Origin: Corynebacterium suedekumii
GTDB taxonomy: Bacteria; Actinomycetota; Actinomycetes; Mycobacteriales; Mycobacteriaceae
Length of the DNA stretch: 64,000 bases
Assembly: GCF_030252185.1 (NCBI RefSeq)
Contig: NZ_CP126970.1
Span: forward strand, 1,612,001-1,676,000
Direction of reading: 5' to 3'
Both the position numbers and the translations under genes were made by a program. This document shows, piece by piece, positions 49,994 through 59,986 of the stretch. How positions within the stretch are numbered: the first letter of the stretch is position 1; each line of letters starts with the position of its first letter. Below the pieces are notes generated by a model, which saw only the letters and a list, made by a program, of their open reading frames with translations, was not told where the DNA came from and searched no databases.

Positions 49994-51484
49994 TCAGGCC
50001 AGTGATCCTGCCCTGCGGCCGAAGACGCAGCCGGCTGCCAGACCCGTGCCGCCCGGATAGTTGGTGCTGAACAGCCCGCCGAGCATCTCGCCGGCGGCGT
50101 AGAGCCCCTCGATGTGCTCACCCCGCTCATTGAGCACGCGGCCATGGGTGTCGGTCTTCACCCCGCCGAAGGTGAAGGTGATGCCACAGGTCACCGGGTA
50201 GGCGTAGAACGGGCCCTGCTTCACCGGCACCGCCCAGTTGCTCTTCGGCGGTGTGATGTCCGCGTTCTTGCCGTCCTTGACGGTCGGGTCGAAGTCGACG
50301 TCGCTGTTGACCGAGGCGTTGAAGTCCTCGATGGTGCGGACGAAGGCCTTCTCGTCGACGTCGAGCTTGCCTGCGAGCTCCTCGATGGTGTCGGCGACCT
50401 GGACGGAGATTCCCGGCATGTCGTACTCCTCGGTCCGCAGCATCGGGCGGATCGTCGAGTCGTAGACCTGGTAGGCGACGGAGCCCGGCTGCTGGAGGAT
50501 CTCCTTGCCGTATTTCGCGTAGGTGTAGTTGCGGAAATCCGCACCTTCGTCGAGGAAGCGTTCACCGTCGCGGTTGATGAGCAGCCCCAGGAAGTAGCTC
50601 TGTCGGGTGAGCCGGTTGGTCAGCTCACGGTTCGACTCGTTATTCGCGCACAGGGCGTCCCATTGCACACTGTGGCAGGTGCCGAAGTCACCGCCCTCGG
50701 CCGCGCCGATGGCCTGAGCCGCGGCGATCATGTCCCCCTGGTTGTACGGGGTGCCTCGCACCTTGGCGTTCTCCCAGCCCTCACCGAGGTGCTCGCGGCG
50801 CCACTCGGCGTTGGACTCGAATCCACCCGCGGTCATGACCACAGACTCCGCGTGCAGCTCGACCTCATCACCGTCGTCCGTGGTGGCGCGGACACCGATG
50901 ACCTTGCCGGCGTCGTCCGTGATGAGGGAAGTGGCACGGTGGCCGTAGCGGATGTCCACCCCGTGCTCGCGGGCCACCCGGGTGTGGTCCTCGATCATGC
51001 CTTCACCGCCACCGACGTTGCCGACATGCAGTCCACCCCAGAACAGGTAGCTGCCATCCGCACGCTCGTAGGCCTGGCGCTCGTACATGAGGCGGTACTT
51101 CAGGCCGAGGGACTTCAGCCACAGCAGAGTCGGGGTGATCTCCTCGATGAGAACGTCAGTGAGCTCCGGATCATTGCGTCCCTCCGTCACCTTCTCCAGG
51201 TCTGCGCGGTACTCCTCGGCGGAGTAGGGCGGGACGACGGTGGTGGCGTGGCGCGGGTCGTCCTCCACCAGTGACTGCAGATCCTCGAGGCCGTCGTGGA
51301 CGATGCGCGTGGCCCCGGCGGTGTAGAAGCTGTTGCCACCGGCCATGTCCTCCGTGCCGCGCTCGAGGAGGATGACCTTGCGTCCTCGGGTGGCGGCGGC
51401 GTGGACCGCCGTGAATCCGGCGTTGCCGCCGCCGACGACGATGACGTCGGCGTCGTTGTTCTGGGGGGAGTGTTCGGTGGACAC
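49994..51484 (-). CDS. tcuA: FAD-dependent tricarballylate dehydrogenase
   Basis: A 496-residue flavoprotein of the fumarate-reductase/succinate-dehydrogenase superfamily that oxidises tricarballylate to cis-aconitate. The FAD motif is DVIVVGGGNAGFTAVHAAATRG near residue 13, followed by GGNSFYTAGATRI. VVMTAGGFESNAEWRREHLG is a further FAD contact, and the C-terminus has YAYPVTCGITFTFGGVKTDTHGRVL and GLFSTNYPGGTGLAAGCVFGRRAG. GTG 51484 has AAGGAG 6 nt upstream. The divergent tctCBA genes encode a tricarboxylate transporter, which supports the substrate. No tcuB-type electron-transfer gene is adjacent. Confidence 0.9.
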   Translation of the reverse strand: MSTEHSPQNNDADVIVVGGGNAGFTAVHAAATRGRKVILLERGTEDMAGGNSFYTAGATRIVHDGLEDLQSLVEDDPRHATTVVPPYSAEEYRADLEKVTEGRNDPELTDVLIEEITPTLLWLKSLGLKYRLMYERQAYERADGSYLFWGGLHVGNVGGGEGMIEDHTRVAREHGVDIRYGHRATSLITDDAGKVIGVRATTDDGDEVELHAESVVMTAGGFESNAEWRREHLGEGWENAKVRGTPYNQGDMIAAAQAIGAAEGGDFGTCHSVQWDALCANNESNRELTNRLTRQSYFLGLLINRDGERFLDEGADFRNYTYAKYGKEILQQPGSVAYQVYDSTIRPMLRTEEYDMPGISVQVADTIEELAGKLDVDEKAFVRTIEDFNASVNSDVDFDPTVKDGKNADITPPKSNWAVPVKQGPFYAYPVTCGITFTFGGVKTDTHGRVLNERGEHIEGLYAAGEMLGGLFSTNYPGGTGLAAGCVFGRRAGSLA

Positions 51485-51526
51485 GTGGTTCTCCTTCTCG
51501 AGGGGCGGATTGCGATGTGCCCCAAA

Positions 51527-51542
51527 GTATACGACTGTATAC
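51527..51542. promoter_or_regulatory. Operator O1 of the tcu/tct divergon
   Basis: GTATAC-GACT-GTATAC is a perfect 6-bp inverted repeat, 43 nt before the tcuA start. The same sequence with one change recurs at 51659-51674. The form fits FCD-type GntR operators. Confidence 0.7.
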
Positions 51543-51641
51543 AAAGACTTGTCTAGTGGTTCGGCGAGATTGGCCACATCCGCCTGGTTTTGGGGTGGGT
51601 ATGCCTGTATTTCGTGTGTAGGGGAAGGAAATTCGCTCTTG

Positions 51642-51659
51642 CTATGACGTGGGTCATAG
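51642..51659. promoter_or_regulatory. Second palindrome in the tcu/tct divergon
   Basis: CTATGAC-GTGG-GTCATAG has perfect 7-bp arms and abuts operator O2. Its arms differ from the GTATAC sites, so a second regulator is possible. Confidence 0.45.
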
Positions 51660-51674
51660 TGTACGACTGTATAC
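51659..51674. promoter_or_regulatory. Operator O2 of the tcu/tct divergon
   Basis: GTGTAC-GACT-GTATAC matches O1 at 15 of 16 positions, including the identical GACT spacer in the same orientation. It lies about 52 nt before tctC. Confidence 0.7.
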
Positions 51675-51725
51675 ATGGAAGAATCCAATGCGGATCTTCC
51701 GCTACAGAGACCCAGGAGGTTCGAC

Positions 51726-52706
51726 ATGGCAAAGCCATGGAAGTTGGGCGTGTTCGCCGCGGTGGTAGCCGTCGTCGCGGCACTGGCTTTCGCGAATGCG
51801 GCGTCCAGCGGAGGCGTGAGCACCGCCCGCAGCAAACTCACCCTCATCGCCCCGGCCGCCCCCGGCGGCGGCTGGGACGGTTTCGCCCGAGAGGCGCAGC
51901 ACGTCATGCGCGCGGACGGCATCGTCAACAACCCGCAGGTGGTGAACATCCCCGGGGCCGGCGGCACCATCGGTCTCAGCCAGTTCGTCCAGGAGACTGG
52001 ACGAGAGGACCTCGTCATGGTCACCGGTGGTGTCATGGTCGGCGCCATCGAGCTGGCCGGCGGAGAGACCGGGTTCGACGACGTCACTCCACTGGCGCGC
52101 ATGGCCGACGACTACTCCGTCCTCGTCGTGCCGGCCGATTCACAGTTCCAGACCCTCGATGATTTCCTCGCGGAGTGGACCGTCAACCCGGGTGCCAACT
52201 CCATCGGCGGCGGCTCCCTCGGTTCCATCGACCACCTGCTCGGTGGTCTGCTCGCCCTGGAACTGGGCATGGACCCCAAAGACGTCAACTACGTCGCCTA
52301 CTCAGGCGGCGGTGAGGCACTCAACTCCCTGCTCTCCCACACCACGGCAGCCGGAATCTCCGGTTACAACGAGGTCAAGGACCAGATTGAGGCAGGAAAT
52401 CTCCGGGCACTGGCCATCTCCTCCGAGGAACGACTCGCTGGATCAGACGTCCCCACCTTCATCGAACAGGGTGTGGACGTGTCCATGTCGAACTGGCGCG
52501 GTTTCGTCGCCCCGCCGGGCATCTCCCCGGAGGCCGAGGCTGAACTGCTGGCCATCATCGAGGAGCTACGTGACAGCGAGGACTGGCAGGCGGCCGTCGA
52601 GCGCAACAGCTGGATCGACACGTATCAGACAGGCGATGAGTTCACCGAGTTCCTCGATGAGGAAGTGGACACCGCAAAGCAGGTAGTGAAGGAGCTCGGA
52701 CTGTGA
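51726..52706 (+). CDS. tctC: Tripartite tricarboxylate transporter substrate-binding protein
   Basis: A 326-residue exported binding protein. The signal anchor LGVFAAVVAVVAALAFANAASS is followed by the TctC fold: LTLIAPAAPGGGWDGFAREAQHVM, VVNIPGAGGTIGLSQFV, DDYSVLVVPADSQFQTLDDF, and NSIGGGSLGSIDHLLGGLLAL, which form the carboxylate-binding loops. AGGAGG lies 8 nt before ATG 51726; an in-frame ATG at 51675 touches operator O2 and is unlikely to be used. First gene of tctCBA. Ligand: citrate or tricarballylate, inferred from tcuA. Confidence 0.92.
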   Translation: MAKPWKLGVFAAVVAVVAALAFANAASSGGVSTARSKLTLIAPAAPGGGWDGFAREAQHVMRADGIVNNPQVVNIPGAGGTIGLSQFVQETGREDLVMVTGGVMVGAIELAGGETGFDDVTPLARMADDYSVLVVPADSQFQTLDDFLAEWTVNPGANSIGGGSLGSIDHLLGGLLALELGMDPKDVNYVAYSGGGEALNSLLSHTTAAGISGYNEVKDQIEAGNLRALAISSEERLAGSDVPTFIEQGVDVSMSNWRGFVAPPGISPEAEAELLAIIEELRDSEDWQAAVERNSWIDTYQTGDEFTEFLDEEVDTAKQVVKELGL

Positions 52707-53581
52707 CCCACCACAACTCTGACCAGACCATGACGGATCATCCGACGACGGGGGAGGAGTACCCCGAGCTGGGACGGGCACACCGGTGGGGCTGGTTGTC
52801 CGGCCGCAGCGAACTCGGTTTCGTCCTGCTCATCCTGGTGGTGGCGACGTGGCTGATGAGCGGTGCCTTCACCATGGAGGTGCTCGGCCAGTCGCGGCCG
52901 GGACCGCAGTTCTTCCCGATCGTCGTCGCGGGCATCCTCTACGTCGCCGCCGTCGCCATCACCATCTCGGTAATCACCCGACCGACCCTGCCCGACGGTG
53001 AACCGCACCCCGGCCGCGGCAACTTCTCCGCCGAGCTGCTCATGGACATCTCCGACGTCCACGAGGAGCGGGTCCGCCGCCGGTACAGCAAGTACACCGG
53101 CGACCAGGCCACCTACTCGGACTGGGCAACCGTGGGCAAGGTGGTCGGCGGCATCGTCCTGTTCATCCTCCTGCTCAACCCGGTGGGGTGGATCATCAGC
53201 GCCACGGTGCTTTTCTGGATCGTCGCCTGGGCCCTCGGATCCCGCCGACCGATCGTGGACATCGGGGTGGCCCTGCTGTTCGCCTCCGTCATCCAACTCG
53301 CATTCAACGCCGGCCTCGGGCTCCCCTCCCGGCCGGGTTCCTGGAAGGACTGCTCTGATGGACCAGCTCTCGCTCCTGTTCGACGGGTTCGCCAACGCGA
53401 TCACCCCCACCAACCTCCTCTGGGTCTTCCTCGGCGCGCTGCTGGGTACCGCCGTCGGCGTGCTGCCGGGACTGGGCTCGGCCATGGCGGTCGCCCTCCT
53501 GCTGCCCATCACCTTCTCGCTCGACGCCACCGGCGCGTTCATCATGTTCGCCGGCGTGTACTTCGGTGGCCTCTTCGGTGA
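52703..53581 (+). CDS. tctB: Tripartite tricarboxylate transporter small membrane subunit, frame altered near its end
   Basis: A TctB-type subunit with four predicted membrane helices (FVLLILVVATWLMSG, FFPIVVAGILYVAAVAITISV, VVGGIVLFILLLNPVGWIISATVLFWIVAWALG, VDIGVALLFASVIQLAFNAGLG). GTG 52703 overlaps the tctC stop. The frame as given runs 224 nt into tctA and ends in an Arg/His-rich tail unlike TctB. One extra C in the C-run at 53323-53326 would restore LPAGFLEGLL and a TGA at 53356-53358 that overlaps the tctA ATG, giving 218 residues. So this copy has a one-base frame disruption, a sequencing error or a real mutation. Confidence 0.85.
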   Translation: MTHHNSDQTMTDHPTTGEEYPELGRAHRWGWLSGRSELGFVLLILVVATWLMSGAFTMEVLGQSRPGPQFFPIVVAGILYVAAVAITISVITRPTLPDGEPHPGRGNFSAELLMDISDVHEERVRRRYSKYTGDQATYSDWATVGKVVGGIVLFILLLNPVGWIISATVLFWIVAWALGSRRPIVDIGVALLFASVIQLAFNAGLGLPSRPGSWKDCSDGPALAPVRRVRQRDHPHQPPLGLPRRAAGYRRRRAAGTGLGHGGRPPAAHHLLARRHRRVHHVRRRVLRWPLR

Positions 53582-54914
53582 CTCCACCGCCGGTATCCTC
53601 CTCAACACCCCGGGCAACTCCTCCGCGATCGCCTCGACCTTCGAGGGGCACCGGATGGCCAGGAACGGTCAGGCGGCCAAGGCGCTGGCCACCGCCGCAC
53701 TCGGAGCCTTCACCGGTGGCCTCATCGCCACCACGCTCGTCGTCTTCTTCGCTCCGACCCTCGTCCGGCTGGCCACGCTCTTCGGGCCCGCCGAGTACTT
53801 CGCTCTGGCGGTGGGCGCGTTCCTGGCCATCTCGGCGGTCGTCGCCGAGTCCGTGTTCCGCGGTCTGGCGGCACTGGCGATCGGCCTGGCACTGGTCCTG
53901 GTCGGCATCGACGGGCCGAGTGGCACCTCCCGCTACACGTTCGGCTCCCCGGAACTGTTCGACGGCATCTCGATCATCGTCATCACCGTCGGACTCCTGG
54001 CCCTCGGCGAGGTCCTCCGGGTCTCCTCCCGCATCCACCGTGAGGAGAGCCCCATCCAGATCCAGCCCAAGGGTTTCGCCCGGCTCTCCGGACGCGATTT
54101 CCGCGCCGCCCTGCCGGCCTGGCTCCGTGGCACCGCCTTCGGCGCACCGTTCGGGCTCATCCCTGCCGGTGGTTCCGAGGTCCCCACCTTCCTCGCCTAC
54201 GGCACGGAGAAGCGCCTGGCCAAGCGGTCCGGTGACGCCGAGTTCGGGACGACCGGCTCCATCAAGGGCCTTGCGGCTCCGGAGGCGGCGGGCAACGCCA
54301 CGGCCGGCACCGCCATGGGAGCTCTGCTGGCTCTCGGCCTGCCGACGTCCGCCACCGCGGCGATCATGCTGGCCGCGTTCCAGCAGTACGGCATGCAGCC
54401 GGGCCCGCTGCTGTTCGAGCGCAGCGGCGACATGGTGTGGGCGCTGCTCGCCTCCCTGTTCATCGGCCTGGTGGTGCTGCTCATCCTCAACTGGTCATTC
54501 GCACCGATGTGGGCGAAGCTGCTCAACATTCCGCGTCACTACCTCTACGCGGGCATCACCATCCTGTCGATGCTGGGCGTCTACGCCATCAGCTCCTCGA
54601 CCTTCGACCTCTGGCTGGTCCTGGGCCTCGGGTTGCTCGGGTTCATGATGCGCCGGTACAACATCCCGGTCGCCCCGGTGCTCATTGCCGTGGTGCTCGG
54701 GCCGCTGGCGGAGACGGAACTGCGACGGGCTCTCGCCGTCTCGGAAGGGGATCCCTCCATCCTGGTGTCGAGCCCCTTCACCCTCACCATCTACGGCGTC
54801 CTCGCCATTGCGTTGGCGGTGAGTGCCATCCAGCATGTCCGTCACATCATCGCCAAGAAGAACGACACTGACGCCGCTGAAACGACCGACACCGTCAACA
54901 CCCCCGTCACCTGA
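53358..54914 (+). CDS. tctA: Tripartite tricarboxylate transporter large membrane subunit
   Basis: A 518-residue permease subunit with about twelve helices. The TctA signature runs GTAVGVLPGLGSAMAVALLLPITF near residue 30, then GVYFGGLFGDSTAGILLNTPGNSSAIASTFEGHRMARNGQAAKAL. The second conserved half includes GTAFGAPFGLIPAGGSEVPTFLAYGTEKRLAKR and AAPEAAGNATAGTAMGALLALGLPTSATAAIML. ATG 53358 overlaps the expected tctB stop as TGATG. It ends 12 nt before the convergent tRNA-Gln. Confidence 0.95.
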   Translation: MDQLSLLFDGFANAITPTNLLWVFLGALLGTAVGVLPGLGSAMAVALLLPITFSLDATGAFIMFAGVYFGGLFGDSTAGILLNTPGNSSAIASTFEGHRMARNGQAAKALATAALGAFTGGLIATTLVVFFAPTLVRLATLFGPAEYFALAVGAFLAISAVVAESVFRGLAALAIGLALVLVGIDGPSGTSRYTFGSPELFDGISIIVITVGLLALGEVLRVSSRIHREESPIQIQPKGFARLSGRDFRAALPAWLRGTAFGAPFGLIPAGGSEVPTFLAYGTEKRLAKRSGDAEFGTTGSIKGLAAPEAAGNATAGTAMGALLALGLPTSATAAIMLAAFQQYGMQPGPLLFERSGDMVWALLASLFIGLVVLLILNWSFAPMWAKLLNIPRHYLYAGITILSMLGVYAISSSTFDLWLVLGLGLLGFMMRRYNIPVAPVLIAVVLGPLAETELRRALAVSEGDPSILVSSPFTLTIYGVLAIALAVSAIQHVRHIIAKKNDTDAAETTDTVNTPVT

Positions 54915-54926
54915 CCCCCGGATCTG

Positions 54927-54998
54927 CTTCCCCACCAGGACTCGAACCTGGAAAGCTGGTACCAAAAACCAGAGTGTTGCCGATTACACCATGGGGAA
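54927..54998 (-). tRNA. tRNA-Gln (anticodon TTG)
   Basis: A 72-nt cloverleaf on the minus strand: acceptor arms TTCCCCA and TGGGGAA, anticodon stem CTGGT/ACCAG with loop TTTTGGT (anticodon TTG at 34-36), T arm CCAGG/CCTGG around TTCGAGT, and discriminator G. The CCA end is not encoded. Reads CAA (and CAG by wobble). Confidence 0.95.
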
Positions 54999-55076
54999 CC
55001 GCGTCCGAAAACGCATGATCAGCGTACCTGAGACTCGGCGGGGGCCGGAACACCGGCACCGGATAGGGTGGGGGAC

Positions 55077-55727
55077 ATGGTTCGACAGCGGATGACCGGC
55101 AAGGAACGGCGCGAGCAACTCATCTCCATCGGGCGGGCCGTGTTCGCCGAGCGGGGTTTCGAGGGCACCAGTGTGGAGGAGATCGCACAGCGGGCGAGTG
55201 TGTCCAAGCCGGTGGTCTACGAGCACTTCGGTGGCAAGGAGGGGCTGTACGCGGTCGTCGTCGACCGGGAGATGCTCGCCCTGGAGAAGGTCATCACCGA
55301 CGCTCTGTCGCATGGTCGGTCGCGGGTGCGGATCGAGCAGGCGGTCATCGCCCTGCTCACCTACGTCGAGGAGGAGACCGACGGGTTCCGCATCCTCGTC
55401 CGCGACTCCGTGCCGGGTCAGGACCAGTCCTATTCGACGCTGCTCAACACCGCCGTCGGTCAGGTCTCCCACATTCTCGCCCATTCCTTCGAGCGCACCG
55501 GGTTGGACCCGGAGGTGGCGATCCTCTACGGTCAGGCTCTCGTCGGCATGGTGTCCAACACCGCGCAGTGGTGGCTGGATGAACGGCAGCCGGCGAAGGA
55601 GATCGTCGCGGCGCACATCGTCAACCTGTGCTGGAACGGGTTGGCGGGAATGGAGTCCGCGCCGGTGCTCTCCGCGCAGGTGCGGGAGACGTTGGCGGAT
55701 TCGGAATCAGCGGGGAGAACTAGGTGA
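55077..55727 (+). CDS. TetR family regulator adjoining mfd
   Basis: A 216-residue regulator. The helix-turn-helix domain reads [56 protein letters not shown], with recognition helix [10 protein letters not shown] near 45-55. The ligand-binding domain follows. It occupies the same place as Rv1019 in M. tuberculosis, between glmU and mfd. GTGA overlap with mfd implies coupled translation. ATG 55077 is chosen over GTG 55068; ATG 55092 is also possible. Confidence 0.92.
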   Translation: MVRQRMTGKERREQLISIGRAVFAERGFEGTSVEEIAQRASVSKPVVYEHFGGKEGLYAVVVDREMLALEKVITDALSHGRSRVRIEQAVIALLTYVEEETDGFRILVRDSVPGQDQSYSTLLNTAVGQVSHILAHSFERTGLDPEVAILYGQALVGMVSNTAQWWLDERQPAKEIVAAHIVNLCWNGLAGMESAPVLSAQVRETLADSESAGRTR

Positions 55728-58700
55728 CGGCGAACATGCTCGCGGGGCTGCTCAAGGTGGCGGCCTCGGACCCGAAGCTCAAGGGGCTGATCAGCCACGT
55801 CGGTGAGCAGCAGCTGCACATCACGGGCATCGACCAGGCCCGTCCCTGGGCGGTCGCTGCGCTGGCGCACCACGCGCCGGTGCTGCTGGTCACCGCTACC
55901 GGCCGCGAGGCCGAGGACCTCACCGCCGAGCTGCGCGCCATGATGGGGGACACGGTCGCCTGGTTCCCCTCTTGGGAGACGCTGCCGCATGAGCGCCTGA
56001 GCCCCGGCGTGGACATCATCGGTCAGCGGGCGAGGGTCCTCGACCATCTCGATGAGCTGCGGGTGGTCGTCACCGCGGCGCGTGGCGTGTGCCAGCCGCT
56101 GCTCGAATCCGTCGACGGGCGGGAGCCGGTGCGCCTGCGCCGGGGGGCCGACCACGACTTCTCCGCCCTGACGGAGGAGCTGGTCTTCCGCGCCTACAGC
56201 CACGTGGACATGGTGGCCAAGCGCGGCGAGTTCGCCACCCGCGGTGGCATCCTCGACATCTTCCCCACGACCGCGGATCTGCCCGTGCGTGTCGAGTTCT
56301 GGGGCGACGAGGTCACCGAGATCCGCCCCTTCTCCGTCGCCGACCAGCGCACCATCCCCGAGGTGGAGCTCGACGCGGTGGAGATCTACCCGGCCCGTGA
56401 ACTGCCCATCACCGACGCCATCGCCGCCCGCGCCGCCGAGCTTTCCCGGGACCACCCGGGCAACGCCACCCTCGTCGAGCTGCTGGCGAAGATCTCCGAC
56501 CGCATCCCGGCGGACGGGATGGAGGCGCTGATCCCCGCGCTCGTCGATACGCCGATGCGGACCCTGCCCGAGCTCATGCCGGACGGCACGCACGTGGTGC
56601 TGCTCGCGCCGGAGAAGATCCGCACCCGCATCGCCGACCTCGCCGCCACCGACGCCGAATTCCTCGCCGCCGGCTGGGAGGCCGCCGCCATGGGTGCCTC
56701 CGGCCCCGTCGCCGCGGAGGGCCTCGACCTCGACGCCTCCTCCTACCGCTCCTACGAGTCCCTCGAGGCCGGCGCCCGCAAGGCCGGCCAGCCGTGGTGG
56801 ACGTTCGCCCCGCCCGGCATGTTCGAGGCCTCCGACGCCGACACCCTCCCGCTCGACATTGAGCCCGGCCCCACCCCGCGTGGCGACGCCGCCGCCATCG
56901 ACGAGATGATGTCCCTCCTGCTCGCCCACACCACCGCCGGCGGACGCGCCGCCTTCATCGCCCCCGCCCAGGGCGCGATCAAGCGCATGGTCGACCGCTT
57001 CGCAGAGAAGGGCATCCCCACCCGGGTGGCCACCCCCGGCTGGGAACCCACCCCCGGTGAGGTCACCCTCTACCAGGCGCTCAGCCACGCCGGCGTGGTG
57101 TTCCCGCGGGTACGCAAGCACCGCGACGCCGCCGCCATGCCCCTGGTCGTGGTCACCGAGACCGACCTCACCGGCAACCGCGTCGGCGACATCGCCGGCG
57201 CGAAACGACGCCCCGCCCGCCGCCGCAACAAGGTCGACCCGCTGGCCCTGAAGACCGGCGACCATGTCGTCCACGAGACCCACGGCATCGGCCGCTTCCT
57301 CAAGATGGCCGAACGTACCATCAAGGCCGGGGACGAGACCTCGCGTCGCGAGTACATCGTGCTGGAGTACGCGGCGTCGAAACGCGGCCAACCCGCCGAC
57401 CAGCTGTGGGTTCCCATGGAATCCCTCGACCTGCTGAGCAAGTACACCGGCGGCGAATCCCCCACCCTGTCGAAGATGGGTGGCTCCGACTGGAAGAACA
57501 CCAAGAAGAAGGCCCGCGCCGCCGTCCGCGAGATCGCCGGCGAACTCGTCGAGCTCTACGCTAAACGCCAGGCGGCCCCCGGCCACCGCTTCGGCCCCGA
57601 CACCCCCTGGCAGGCGGAGATGGAGGACAACTTCCCCTTCGTCGAGACCGAGGACCAGATGCAGGCCATCGAGGCCGTCAAGGCCGACATGGAACAGGAC
57701 GTGCCCATGGACCGCGTCATCGTCGGCGACGTCGGCTACGGCAAGACCGAGGTCGCCGTCCGCGCCGCCTTCAAGGCCGTCCAGGACGGCAAACAGGTCG
57801 CCGTCCTCGTCCCCACCACCCTGCTCGCCCAGCAGCACCTGTCCACCTTCATCGAACGCATGCAGGGCTTCCCCGTCACCATCCGCGGCCTGTCCCGCTT
57901 CACCTCCACCACGGAGTCGAAGGAGATCATCGCAGGGTTTGCCGACGGCGCCGTCGACATCGTCATCGGCACCCACCGCCTCCTGCAGACCGGCGTCCAC
58001 TGGAAGAACCTCGGCCTCATCATCGTCGACGAGGAGCAGCGCTTCGGCGTCGAACACAAGGAACACATCAAGGCCCTGCGCACCGCCGTCGACGTGCTCA
58101 CCATGTCCGCCACCCCCATCCCGCGCACCCTCGAGATGTCCATGGCCGGCATCCGCGAGATGACCACCATCCTCACCCCACCCGAGGACCGCCACCCCGT
58201 CCTCACCTACGTCGGCGCCCAGGAGGACAAGCAGATCGCCGCCGCCATCCGCCGCGAACTCCTCCGCGACGGCCAGGTGTTCTTCATCCACAACAAGGTC
58301 TCCGACATCGAGAAGAAGGCCCGCGAACTCCGCGACCTCGTACCCGAGGCCCGCATCGTCGTCGCCCACGGCCAGATGGGCGAGGAACAACTCGAACAGA
58401 CCGTCCAGGGCTTCTGGGACCGCGAATACGACGTCCTCGTGTGCACCACCATCGTCGAAACCGGCCTCGACATCGCCAACGCCAACACCCTCATCGTCGA
58501 GAACGCCCACCACATGGGCCTGTCCCAGCTCCACCAGCTCCGCGGCCGCGTCGGCCGATCGAGGGAACGCGGCTACGCCTACTTCCTCTACCCCAAGGGA
58601 GCCACCCTCACCGAGACCTCCTACGACCGCCTGGCCACCATCGCCCAGAACAACGACCTCGGTGCCGGCATGGCCGTCGCCATGAAGGACCTGGAGATGC

Positions 58701-59377
58701 GCGGCGCCGGCAACGTCCTCGGCGCCCAACAGTCCGGCCACATCGCCGGCGTCGGCTTCGACCTCTACGTCCGCCTCGTCGGCGAGGCCGTCGAGGTGTA
58801 CAAGTCCCTCGCCCGCGGCGAAGTCCCCGACGCCACCGACACCGGACCCAAGGAGATCCGCATCGACCTTCCCGTCGACGCCCACATCCCCGAGTCCTAC
58901 ATCAACTCCGAACGCCTGCGCCTCGAGGTGTACCGCAAACTCGCCGCCTCAGCGGACGACACGGACCTCCAGCTCGTCATCGAGGAGATGGAGGACCGCT
59001 ACGGCCCCGTCCCCGAGGAGGTCTCCCGGTTGCTGGCGGTGGCCCGGCTGCGCCACCAGGCCCGCCGCGCCGGCATCTCCGACATCATCGTCCAGGGCAC
59101 CCGCATCAAGATCCACCCCGTCGATCTGCCCGACTCCAAACAGGTCCGCCTCAAGCGGCTGTTCCCCGGTTCCACCTACCGGGCGGCCGCCAAAGCGATC
59201 CAGTTGCCGTTCCCCAAGGTCGGCAACGGTGCTGGTAAGCCGAACCTGCGTGACGTCGAACTTCTCCAGTGGGTGGCAGACACGTTATCGACGATGTTCG
59301 ACATCGACCCCGTCGACGTCAGTGGCGGCGCCGGCGCGGCCGGAAAGAAGAAGAACGTGGTCAGCTTCAGCGGGTAG
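55724..59377 (+). CDS. mfd: Transcription-repair coupling factor
   Basis: A 1217-residue DNA translocase that removes RNA polymerase stalled at lesions and recruits UvrA. The UvrB-homology region fills about 1-360 ([49 protein letters not shown]). The RNA-polymerase-interacting CarD-like domain is near 505-575 ([17 protein letters not shown]). The RecG-like motor has Walker [20 protein letters not shown] near 666-684, Walker [17 protein letters not shown] near 766 and motif [18 protein letters not shown] near 940. The C-terminal regulatory domain follows. GTG 55724 overlaps the tetR stop. Confidence 0.97.
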   Translation: MTANMLAGLLKVAASDPKLKGLISHVGEQQLHITGIDQARPWAVAALAHHAPVLLVTATGREAEDLTAELRAMMGDTVAWFPSWETLPHERLSPGVDIIGQRARVLDHLDELRVVVTAARGVCQPLLESVDGREPVRLRRGADHDFSALTEELVFRAYSHVDMVAKRGEFATRGGILDIFPTTADLPVRVEFWGDEVTEIRPFSVADQRTIPEVELDAVEIYPARELPITDAIAARAAELSRDHPGNATLVELLAKISDRIPADGMEALIPALVDTPMRTLPELMPDGTHVVLLAPEKIRTRIADLAATDAEFLAAGWEAAAMGASGPVAAEGLDLDASSYRSYESLEAGARKAGQPWWTFAPPGMFEASDADTLPLDIEPGPTPRGDAAAIDEMMSLLLAHTTAGGRAAFIAPAQGAIKRMVDRFAEKGIPTRVATPGWEPTPGEVTLYQALSHAGVVFPRVRKHRDAAAMPLVVVTETDLTGNRVGDIAGAKRRPARRRNKVDPLALKTGDHVVHETHGIGRFLKMAERTIKAGDETSRREYIVLEYAASKRGQPADQLWVPMESLDLLSKYTGGESPTLSKMGGSDWKNTKKKARAAVREIAGELVELYAKRQAAPGHRFGPDTPWQAEMEDNFPFVETEDQMQAIEAVKADMEQDVPMDRVIVGDVGYGKTEVAVRAAFKAVQDGKQVAVLVPTTLLAQQHLSTFIERMQGFPVTIRGLSRFTSTTESKEIIAGFADGAVDIVIGTHRLLQTGVHWKNLGLIIVDEEQRFGVEHKEHIKALRTAVDVLTMSATPIPRTLEMSMAGIREMTTILTPPEDRHPVLTYVGAQEDKQIAAAIRRELLRDGQVFFIHNKVSDIEKKARELRDLVPEARIVVAHGQMGEEQLEQTVQGFWDREYDVLVCTTIVETGLDIANANTLIVENAHHMGLSQLHQLRGRVGRSRERGYAYFLYPKGATLTETSYDRLATIAQNNDLGAGMAVAMKDLEMRGAGNVLGAQQSGHIAGVGFDLYVRLVGEAVEVYKSLARGEVPDATDTGPKEIRIDLPVDAHIPESYINSERLRLEVYRKLAASADDTDLQLVIEEMEDRYGPVPEEVSRLLAVARLRHQARRAGISDIIVQGTRIKIHPVDLPDSKQVRLKRLFPGSTYRAAAKAIQLPFPKVGNGAGKPNLRDVELLQWVADTLSTMFDIDPVDVSGGAGAAGKKKNVVSFSG

Positions 59378-59705
59378 GTGGCTCATCGATGAGGTCGATC
59401 ACCCACCGGCGGATCGACCTCAATTCCTCCGGGGTGACCGTGCCGGAGATCCTCGTGATCCGCGAGCGGGCTATGGTCCGCACCTGTTCGGTCATTGCCC
59501 AGGATTCCAGCGCCGCCAGCTTCACGTGGTTCTCCCACCCCTGTCCGGTACGGGTCACCGGTACCACGACGGCGAGATCGGTGACCACCTCCAGATAGGT
59601 GGGGCCGGAGATGACCACTGCGGGGCGGTAACCCGCCTGCTCCTTGCCCGAGGTGGGGCTGAGGTTCACCCACACGATCTGCCCCGGACGCAACGATGTG
59701 CTCAT
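59367..59705 (-). CDS. MazF/PemK-type endoribonuclease toxin
   Basis: A 112-residue toxin of the MazF/PemK family, ribosome-independent mRNA interferases. Family strands are [29 protein letters not shown], with the conserved GxRPAVVIS-type segment, then [18 protein letters not shown] and a C-terminal helix [18 protein letters not shown] 59705 overlaps the antitoxin stop (ATGA). The last 11 nt overlap the end of mfd from the other strand. Cleavage specificity is unknown. Confidence 0.87.
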   Translation of the reverse strand: MSTSLRPGQIVWVNLSPTSGKEQAGYRPAVVISGPTYLEVVTDLAVVVPVTRTGQGWENHVKLAALESWAMTEQVRTIARSRITRISGTVTPEELRSIRRWVIDLIDEPPTR

Positions 59706-59947
59706 GCCGGGGAAGCGGTGGTGAGATCTGTGCTGTCCCACAGCTCCATGTCCCTGCGCCACGCGCCGAGAACCTCCGCCGGGGTTGAGCGCACGGAGTC
59801 AGCGAAGCGGGCCAGGCGGTGCCGACGCAGTTCCTCGGCCAGGATCTTCTCCAGGAACGACCCCATGGTCATGTCGCTGCCACGGGCGAGATCGCGGAGC
59901 GAGTCCCGGACCTCGACCGGCACCTTGATGGTGGTCATCTGAGTCAT
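59702..59947 (-). CDS. Ribbon-helix-helix antitoxin partner of MazF
   Basis: An 81-residue protein. The N-terminus MTTIKVPVEVRDSLRDLARGSDMTMGSFLEKILAEEL has the strand-helix-helix pattern of an RHH DNA-binding domain. The C-terminal RSTPAEVLGAWRRDMELWDS should bind the toxin. It precedes the toxin gene with 4-nt overlap, the usual antitoxin-first order. ATG 59938 is an alternative start. Autoregulation of the pair is expected. Confidence 0.82.
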   Translation of the reverse strand: MTQMTTIKVPVEVRDSLRDLARGSDMTMGSFLEKILAEELRRHRLARFADSVRSTPAEVLGAWRRDMELWDSTDLTTASPA

Positions 59948-59986
59948 ACTTCGGAGGATACTCCCGGTATGCCACGAGGGGAAGGT

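Noticed and set aside
51675..51725. Earlier tctC start at ATG 51675
   Set aside because: It touches operator O2 and lacks a ribosome site, while ATG 51726 has AGGAGG and begins the signal peptide.
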